Shown here: positions 40,390 to 45,722 of the stretch, piece after piece
Numbering within the stretch: position 1 is the stretch's first letter
Layout of the letters: every line of letters starts with the position of its first letter
Virus record (IMG/VR): IMGVR_UViG_3300044823_000144
Span: 1-45,722 of that record
Strand: one strand, 5' to 3'
DNA: 45,722 nucleotides
Source: a virus
Translations under genes and position numbers: made by a program
Notes under the pieces: generated by a model
Databases searched by the model: none
What the model was told of the DNA's origin: nothing
What the model saw: the letters and a program-made list of their open reading frames with translations, nothing else

Positions 40390-40524
40390 CTACCTGCGTC
40401 CACGCCTGAGCAGCGTTTCGCTGGCCAATTGACCGCTGGCGGCGGCTGAGTCCATTTCATTTTGAAGCTAGGAGGGAGTCTTTAGTTTAACGACTTCTTC
40501 GGTCGGGACACCATTGTCCAGCTT
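40390..40524 (-). pseudogene. Small coding-like segment split by an in-frame TAG, upstream of the capsid gene
   Basis: In one frame KLDNGVPTEEVVKLKTPS is followed by TAG (40468-40470), then LQNEMDSAAASGQLASETLL and RRGRR before TAG-TAA. Both parts look like natural protein sequence. An ATG at 40537 (MPVLEAGQ) lies just upstream in a different frame and would join by a one-base shift. The second part has its own ATG (40455, 21 residues). It may be a degraded small gene, a site of sequence error, or two tiny ORFs; the genome otherwise uses TAG as a normal stop. Confidence 0.35.
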
Positions 40525-40554
40525 CTAATACAGGCATATCGTAGTTGAAAAACT

Positions 40555-41010
40555 TTAAGTGATGTTCGGCGGAACGGACTCTTCAAGGTATTCAGCGGCT
40601 CGTCTAAGAAGCTCTGGACTCTCGTTGAAGTAGCCCAGTCCGCGATTGCAGCCGTTGTGTAAAAAACTACGTAATTTCCCGGTGGTGTGGTTGTGGTCTA
40701 AAACTGGAGCAAGCCTACCAAAGTATGGATCGGCAACAAACGGCTGTTTGCATAAACCACACAAATTACTCTGAGATGCCAATTTTGCAGAATGCTCCTT
40801 TGGGGTGAGATTATATGCCTTCTTTAAGTGGGCTTTTTTCTGAGCTTTACGGGCTATTTTCTTGGAGGCTTCCGGGTTGTTCAACTTCCACAAACGATTT
40901 TTCTCGTCCATCGCTCGCTTGTTGTTCTGATACCGTTTTGAACGATACGCCCTTCCATCGGATGTCTTAAGGCCTTTATTCCAAGGAGTACTCCCCTTTT
41001 TTGGTGCCAT
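40555..41010 (-). CDS. HNH / endonuclease VII-type homing endonuclease (151 aa)
   Basis: Very basic N-terminus (MAPKKGSTPWNKGLKTSDGR, including the WNKGL motif often found in homing-nuclease DNA-binding tails), then CGLCKQPF, LDHNHTTGKLRSFLHNGCN and ELLRRAAEYLEESV. AGGAG lies upstream of the ATG at 41010. It is AT-rich and sits between groL and the capsid gene. Its core is similar to the HNH at 35901. Confidence 0.87.
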   Translation of the reverse strand: MAPKKGSTPWNKGLKTSDGRAYRSKRYQNNKRAMDEKNRLWKLNNPEASKKIARKAQKKAHLKKAYNLTPKEHSAKLASQSNLCGLCKQPFVADPYFGRLAPVLDHNHTTGKLRSFLHNGCNRGLGYFNESPELLRRAAEYLEESVPPNIT

Positions 41011-41044
41011 TGTATACTCTCCTACCTTAGGTAGAATAGTCTAC

Positions 41045-42685
41045 TTACCCATTAACTGGCAAAATCATTCCCTCAACCAAAAGCATGTTGCTGGCAATGG
41101 ATTCGGCGTTCCTGAAGGCGCTCAAAACAACCTTGAGGGGATCGATGATACCCATCTCCTTGAGGTCTCCATATTCTCCTGTGAGGGCGTTGAATCCGTA
41201 GGAACCTTCTTTGAAGTGAACTTTGAGCAAAACTTCCTCAGGGTTAAACCCCGCGTTTGATGCTATTTTCATTACAGGTTCAAGCATTGCCCGGCCGACA
41301 ATGCTTTGTCCCTTCTCAAAATCAGTCCTGTTAGCATAGTCTTCAGCAGACTGTTGTAGTGGTATAAAAGAACCAGTTGCCCTTACCAAAGCTATCCCGC
41401 CGCCCGGCACGATTCCCATCTCCAAAGCGGCGCGAATGGCGTGCATGGCATCCTCGGCTCGGTATTTCTTCTCTTCTACTTCCAAAGTGGTATACCCGCC
41501 GATCCTTATGACCACAACGCCCCCGCTCAGCCTGCTGAGCCTCAATTGCAGCCTTTCGATCTGCATCTGGTCGGTTTCCCGCGCTTGGGCGGCTTGGATT
41601 TCCTCGATGCGGTCGTTCAGGCGGCCGGAATCGGACTTTCCGTCCAAAATTGACGTGGATGATTGCCCCACCTTGACGGTTCCGGCTTGTCCGAGGTGCT
41701 GGAAGCCAATGGAACTCAATTTCAGCCCCAAATCGTCGCTGATGACGGTTGCCCCGGTGAGAGCGGCGATATCCTCAAGGATTTCACGCCCCGCCTCCTT
41801 GTATCCCGGTGTCCTGATGGCGCAAGACTGCAAAACTCCCCGAACTTTGTTGAATGTCAGCGTGGCAAGCGCCTCGCCCTGAATATCCTCGGCAATTATA
41901 AGCAGCGGACGCTGCTGGTCACTGATCTGCTCCAAAAGAGGCTTCTCGCCCTTTTGGGGCTGTAGCATTTCAGATATGGATTGTAGCTTTTTGTCAAAAA
42001 GCAGAATGTACGGGTTTGACAACAGGGCTTCCCCGGTCTTCGGGTCGGTAACGAAGGTGGGGGAAATCCAGCCGGAGTTAAGTTGGCACCCGTCCACTAC
42101 TTGAATCTTGGTTTCGGTGGTATTGCTGTAATCTAGCTCGACGGCTCCCGTCTTGCCCGCCTTGATGACGGCAGTCGCCACCAAATCCGCCATGTATTCG
42201 TCGCCGTTGGCGCTGATGGTGGCGACTTTGCGGATATCTTCGTCCTCCACTTTCGTGGCGAGCTTCCTTAGGAAGTCGCATGCCGATTCCGTCGCCGAGT
42301 CCATGCCCTTTTTTAGCATGACGGGATTGGCTCCGGCTTCTATGGCATCCAATCCTTGCTTGAATATGGATTCCGCGATTACCGCTGCGGTAGTGGTGCC
42401 GTCGCCCGATTCCTTGCAGGTCTGGACGCTCACGTCCTTGACCATCTGCGCTCCGGCGTCCTCGAACTCATCCTTGAGGAACACCGATTCCGCCACGGTC
42501 TTGCCGTCCTTTGTCAAAAACGGCACCTCCAAAGGATGCCCGCTGCGCTTGATGCACACGAACCTGCCTCCGGGGCCGAGCGTGGAAGACACTAGGTCAG
42601 TGAGCACCTTCACGCCCGCATAGATGCGGTCACGGGACTCCTTACCATGGTTGGTAAGTTTGTAGAACGAAAGAGGGCTTGCCAT
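41045..42685 (-). CDS. groL: Phage-encoded GroEL-like chaperonin (546 aa)
   Basis: Full-length chaperonin: LVSSTLGPGGRFVCI, FLTKDGKTVAES (D60, equivalent to GroEL D52), ESGDGTTTAAV (94-99, ATP site with D95), apical domain through about 370, then AEDAMHAIRAALEMGIVPGGGIALVR with the Asp of AED matching D398. The ATPase residues are kept. The usual C-terminal GGM tail is absent; it ends MLLVEGMILPVNG. Its start is 1 base from the scaffold stop, so it is translated with the head genes. A dedicated folding machine for capsid or other head proteins is the likely role. Confidence 0.95.
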   Translation of the reverse strand: MASPLSFYKLTNHGKESRDRIYAGVKVLTDLVSSTLGPGGRFVCIKRSGHPLEVPFLTKDGKTVAESVFLKDEFEDAGAQMVKDVSVQTCKESGDGTTTAAVIAESIFKQGLDAIEAGANPVMLKKGMDSATESACDFLRKLATKVEDEDIRKVATISANGDEYMADLVATAVIKAGKTGAVELDYSNTTETKIQVVDGCQLNSGWISPTFVTDPKTGEALLSNPYILLFDKKLQSISEMLQPQKGEKPLLEQISDQQRPLLIIAEDIQGEALATLTFNKVRGVLQSCAIRTPGYKEAGREILEDIAALTGATVISDDLGLKLSSIGFQHLGQAGTVKVGQSSTSILDGKSDSGRLNDRIEEIQAAQARETDQMQIERLQLRLSRLSGGVVVIRIGGYTTLEVEEKKYRAEDAMHAIRAALEMGIVPGGGIALVRATGSFIPLQQSAEDYANRTDFEKGQSIVGRAMLEPVMKIASNAGFNPEEVLLKVHFKEGSYGFNALTGEYGDLKEMGIIDPLKVVLSAFRNAESIASNMLLVEGMILPVNG

Positions 42686-42686
42686 G

Positions 42687-44039
42687 TTATGCCTGAGCGG
42701 GCTTGCCGCGCCAGCTTACCCATTTGCCCTTGTACGGACCCGACTTCATTTTGGCTTTGCCCGCAATCTGGTATTCAAGTGTGCCCTTGATCGTAAGGTC
42801 GCGGTCTGTAACCGGGGGCTTGTCCTTGACGTAAAGCGGATTGATCGGGCTGCTGCCTGCTCCGGTTACCACTGGGACGGTTCCCGGCTTGCCTGCGGGC
42901 TTAGCCGCAACTGGCTTTGCGCCGATCTTGTACCCGAAAGCCTTGGCTGTCTTCTCCACCACATCCTGATATACGGAATCAAATTTGGCGTTGCGAAACT
43001 GGACGATCTTGTTCGGATCGCGATTCTTCGCCTTGATGAGGGCATTTTCCTGAGACATGTATGTCTTGTCCCCGGTGATGCGGCTCTTGATTTCGTTCAC
43101 GATCTCTTGGAAGAATGCCTTCTGCTGGGCTTGCGGTACGTTGCGGATATAAGGTTCGCCAGCCTTCCAAAGCTTCGGCGATCCGTGGGAGCCAGTAGCA
43201 GCGTTGACTTCCTTCCAGAAAGAGTTGTCCTTTTCGGCGTTAATCTTCTGCCATTCGGCGTCGATCTTCTCCCGCTCGGGGTTCATGGCCTCGGTGCGGG
43301 TCTTTGCGGCAAGGTCTTTTTGCCAACCGTACCATGCCTTGAGATCGGTAGTGAGCTTCTTGACTTTTTCCGTGTCGTTGTTCTGCACGGCGAGCGCCAG
43401 TTCATCCAATGCTGATCCGACATGCGCTATTTCAAGGCTGTTGATCAAATGCGGCTGCAATGCAGCGGAATAGGCTTCGGCATCCTGCTTCTTGAGCCTG
43501 TCCAAGAAATGCGGAGCGAGCTTTGGCAACGCCTCGGGGAAATCGTCGGCGATGCGATCCAAAATCTTAGGATCGTTGGATTCGAGCATCGCATCGGTCT
43601 CTTGGGAGAAAGCGATTTGCTCGCTCATCTGGGCAAGGGCTTCTGTTCCGCCGATAGCATCAACGGCGGCCTTGAATACACGGGCTTCCTGCGGGGTCTT
43701 GAACGATTCCTGATAAGCAAGATCATGCCCCAAAGCGGAACGCAATGCCTTTGCTCCTTTGGGATCGATCTCACGGAACTTGTTCAGGGCTTCGCGAATT
43801 TCCTTGGCGGCCTTGCGTAAGTCGATATCATCATCGCCCTTGGAAGCGGTCTTATCCTCGCCTTCCTTAGGTTCCTCGCCTTCCTTGGGTTCGGCTTCTT
43901 CGCCCTCCACGGGCTCCTGACCCTCAACAGGTTCAGCTTCATCCGTTGGGGTTTCTTCCATGGTGTTGTCAATCGGTTCTTCGGGGGTTTCGCCAGCTTC
44001 CAGAACGGAAGTCGGGTCTATATCTAGCATTTCTGCCAT
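42687..44039 (-). CDS. Capsid scaffold-like protein (450 aa)
   Basis: Extremely acidic N-terminus (about 15-75, repeated EGEE/PKEGE), long helical centre (about 80-330) and a basic, Pro-rich C-terminus ending KGKWVSWRGKPAQA. Acidic, helical, with a basic tail for coat binding, located between portal-side genes and the capsid gene: the usual pattern of phage scaffolding proteins. GGAG lies 7 bases before the ATG. Confidence 0.7.
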   Translation of the reverse strand: MAEMLDIDPTSVLEAGETPEEPIDNTMEETPTDEAEPVEGQEPVEGEEAEPKEGEEPKEGEDKTASKGDDDIDLRKAAKEIREALNKFREIDPKGAKALRSALGHDLAYQESFKTPQEARVFKAAVDAIGGTEALAQMSEQIAFSQETDAMLESNDPKILDRIADDFPEALPKLAPHFLDRLKKQDAEAYSAALQPHLINSLEIAHVGSALDELALAVQNNDTEKVKKLTTDLKAWYGWQKDLAAKTRTEAMNPEREKIDAEWQKINAEKDNSFWKEVNAATGSHGSPKLWKAGEPYIRNVPQAQQKAFFQEIVNEIKSRITGDKTYMSQENALIKAKNRDPNKIVQFRNAKFDSVYQDVVEKTAKAFGYKIGAKPVAAKPAGKPGTVPVVTGAGSSPINPLYVKDKPPVTDRDLTIKGTLEYQIAGKAKMKSGPYKGKWVSWRGKPAQA

Positions 44040-44040
44040 T

Positions 44041-44448
44041 TTATTGCTCCTTAGCCCTGTTAGGCGGGACTATGCCTTTAACTTTCATCGTAGCTGAAAT
44101 CTTAGCTCGTGTTTCCGAGGAATGTTTACAATTAGAAAAGCCGGGGGTGAAGTATGTGCGTTTCCCGTGCTTTTTACCACCTTGATACGGAGGATTGTCC
44201 CCGCCATCGGTCAAGTTCCTGAGGATGCCCGTATTGTTATCCAAACGACCCCAGTTAGCAATGAGTTCGATTTCTGTTGCTAGAGCTTCACATTCAGATG
44301 AGCGGTATAATAGAATAACCCTAGAAAGGTCTTTGGGGGGTTTGATTGGATGGTTGCCGTGATTAAAAGCACGGTCGCCGTGTCCCTTGCCAACATAACA
44401 GGGGCGGCCGTCCTTCCGCAAATACATGTAGGCGTAGGGTGCCTGCAT
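44041..44448 (-). CDS. GIY-YIG homing endonuclease with NUMOD3-like tail (135 aa)
   Basis: YAYMYLRKDGRPCYVGKGHGDRA is the GIY-YIG catalytic motif (YMY/YVG), followed by the conserved ECEALATEIELIANWGR and NLTDGG. The C-terminus HSSETRAKISATMK is a NUMOD3-type DNA-binding repeat. The start at 44448 has AGGAG within the GGAGACTCAGA element; the longer frame overlaps the phosphatase gene. It lies between the phosphatase and scaffold genes and stops one base before the scaffold start. Confidence 0.9.
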   Translation of the reverse strand: MQAPYAYMYLRKDGRPCYVGKGHGDRAFNHGNHPIKPPKDLSRVILLYRSSECEALATEIELIANWGRLDNNTGILRNLTDGGDNPPYQGGKKHGKRTYFTPGFSNCKHSSETRAKISATMKVKGIVPPNRAKEQ

Positions 44449-44459
44449 TCTGAGTCTCC
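44449..44459 (-). repeat. Copy 4 of the GGAGACTCAGA element (ribosome site of the GIY-YIG gene)
   Basis: Minus-strand GGAGACTCAGA directly before the ATG at 44448, as before groS; the leader upstream is CGGATGCACTAAACA. Confidence 0.6.
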
Positions 44460-44486
44460 TGTTTAGTGCATCCGAAAGTCCGAAAA

Positions 44487-45107
44487 TTATGAACCGTGCG
44501 GTGCGGGCTCTTCTTCTTCCACCAGTGTTTTGATCTTGTATCCGTCGCCATCCGCGTAGACGCCTACGACCCCACCCGGCGCTACCACTTCGTCGGTTCC
44601 GGGATTCAGGTCGAATTTTCCCAAGATGAGGTTGTGGAGACACACCGCCGTGCTGCTGTGGGCGATATAGAGCGTAAGTTCCTTCTCGGATTTCGGGAAC
44701 TCTCCCTTGAAGAACTTCCCTACCCGCTCATGAATGTGGTTAACGGATTCCCCGTTCGGGATTGCTACATCAGAATTGTCTAGGAAAAGCTGATAGGCTT
44801 CCTCGCAGAGGTCTTTATCCAGCCCGGTGAAAATCCCGGTGTCAAATGACATCAGGGCTCCGTCCTGCTCGACTTCCAGCCCATATTCCTTGGCATAGCA
44901 TTTAGCCGTTTCCAGAGCACGGTTCAACGGGCTGCTGACGATGCGCTTGACGCCGGGCACGAGTTTCTTGAGCTTAGTGGCGGCATCTTTGGCTTCGTCC
45001 AGTCCCTCGGGCTCCAAATCCTCGTCCACACGGCCTCGGAAGATGGGCTTCTTGTTGGCCTGAACTTCTCCGTGTCTTGCGACGAGGGCTATGAGCTTGT
45101 CAGCCAT
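44487..45107 (-). CDS. Histidine-phosphatase / phosphoglycerate mutase-like protein (206 aa)
   Basis: VARHGEVQAN (about 9-18) contains the RHG catalytic motif. Further pieces are VSSPLNRALETAKCYA (about 57-72), the acidic FDTGIFTGLD and LYIAHSSTAVCLHNLI with the second catalytic His. This is a complete histidine-phosphatase superfamily fold. It lies between portal and scaffold genes, with GAGGAG before the ATG and one base between it and the portal stop. The substrate cannot be inferred; a role in nucleotide, sugar-phosphate or protein dephosphorylation is open. Confidence 0.85.
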   Translation of the reverse strand: MADKLIALVARHGEVQANKKPIFRGRVDEDLEPEGLDEAKDAATKLKKLVPGVKRIVSSPLNRALETAKCYAKEYGLEVEQDGALMSFDTGIFTGLDKDLCEEAYQLFLDNSDVAIPNGESVNHIHERVGKFFKGEFPKSEKELTLYIAHSSTAVCLHNLILGKFDLNPGTDEVVAPGGVVGVYADGDGYKIKTLVEEEEPAPHGS

Positions 45108-45108
45108 G

Positions 45109-45722
45109 TTAACTCCTCGTCAGCTTGGAAATTACCTTAGGCGCTGTGCGCTGTTTGATAGTCTGCTTGGTGTCGTCATCGGTCTTGGCTTTGAACATGT
45201 CCGCGGTGGCGTTGATCCCGACTTTTGCCAGTGCTTGCACCGCCACTTCGGGCGGCATCTTGTCAACAGGCACGCTGATGCTTTCGCCAGTGTTCTTAAG
45301 CTGGCTTTGCGGAGGATTGAGCTTGGCATCCACTTCCACGTGCTTCTTCCAGTGTAGGTAGAAATTCTTGAATATTTCCTGTTCTTCGTTCGTGCCATGC
45401 TCGTACCTGCGCCCCTCGGGATCGTTCATCCAGTCATAGACCGCAGACGCTTCCACGGCATGGTTTTCTGATTTGTCCTCACGCACAGGAACAGTACTGA
45501 CTTCCGGCCAGTCTTTTTCTAGCTGCTGGATATGTTGGGCCATCAATTGTTCCTGCTGCTCAAGCTGGTTCATCTGGGGGGCGGCTTGCTGAACCTCGCT
45601 CGGGTCGAGAGAACCTTGCAGATGCGCCTGCTTCATGCCCTCGGTGGCGGCATTAAGCTGCATGTGATGTTTTACGATCTGCTCTTTCAGTTTCACGATC
45701 TCAGGATTCGGAACCGGACCTG
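45109..45722 (-). CDS. Portal protein (C-terminal part; continues at the left end of the window)
   Basis: This is the last ~204 codons of the frame beginning at 2204; the first 127 bases counted from 45722 duplicate 1-127. The sequence is Gln/Glu-rich and helical (AAPQMNQLEQQEQLMAQHIQ) and then mixed, ending RTAPKVISKLTRS at the stop 45109-45111. See the left-end entry for the reasoning. Joined length is about 896 residues. Confidence 0.75.
   Translation of the reverse strand, partial: GPVPNPEIVKLKEQIVKHHMQLNAATEGMKQAHLQGSLDPSEVQQAAPQMNQLEQQEQLMAQHIQQLEKDWPEVSTVPVREDKSENHAVEASAVYDWMNDPEGRRYEHGTNEEQEIFKNFYLHWKKHVEVDAKLNPPQSQLKNTGESISVPVDKMPPEVAVQALAKVGINATADMFKAKTDDDTKQTIKQRTAPKVISKLTRS
45596..45722. 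repeat. Terminal direct repeat (right copy), circular assembly overlap
   Basis: Identical to 1-127; see that entry. Counting both copies would double part of the portal gene, so the circle should be cut at one copy. Confidence 0.95.

Noticed and set aside
40390-40524. Genome-wide TAG recoding
   Set aside because: The in-frame TAG is local; other genes end normally at TAG (for example at 2998, 5909 and 23184) without continued coding.

Overview
The window is one complete circular tailed-phage genome (Caudoviricetes), probably a podovirus-like phage assembled from environmental DNA. The first 127 bases are repeated exactly as the last 127, and a portal-like reading frame runs uninterrupted across the join. 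The non-redundant circle is therefore 45,595 bp. 127 is a common assembler k-mer length, so the repeat is more likely an assembly overlap than a real terminal repeat. There is no integrase, tRNA, RNA polymerase, DNA polymerase or recognisable endolysin. The host cannot be named from the sequence; the genome is moderately GC-rich and most genes have Shine-Dalgarno sites.

Two transcription directions diverge from about 9.43-9.57 kb, where direct repeats and a palindrome look like operators. The plus-strand arm (9.57-19.18 kb) starts with small zinc-binding and unknown early-type proteins whose leaders are rich in hairpins. It continues into a 7.7 kb cassette of five glycosyltransferase genes and two FkbM-type methyltransferases, interrupted by two HNH endonucleases. 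The minus-strand arm starts with a small HTH protein and a primase-polymerase/RepA-type helicase that abuts an iteron array (a candidate origin). It then carries the packaging genes (small-terminase-like, TerL), a run of tiny genes and the portal. After the circle junction come a histidine phosphatase, GIY-YIG endonuclease, scaffold-like protein, GroEL, HNH endonuclease, major capsid protein with a strong terminator, GroES, connector-like unknowns, a beta-helix tailspike, a very large tail/nozzle-like protein, a T7 gp13-16-like block (GNAT-fold protein followed by three internal-virion-like proteins), and a tail fibre with an S74 chaperone domain. The two arms converge and overlap at 19.15-19.18 kb.

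The most unusual part is a set of short plus-strand units lying antisense to, or between, the minus-strand late genes, at about 5.7, 6.4 and 22.9 kb. Each has a TTGACA/TTGACC-type promoter directly in front of very small ORFs. Two of the units carry a tandem pair of 34-45 residue membrane peptides. Other points of interest are the phage-encoded GroEL/GroES pair on either side of the capsid gene, the iteron array, several GC-rich structured RNA candidates, six homing-type endonucleases, a beta-rich module shared among different virion proteins, and two places where coding signal continues through a frameshift or stop.
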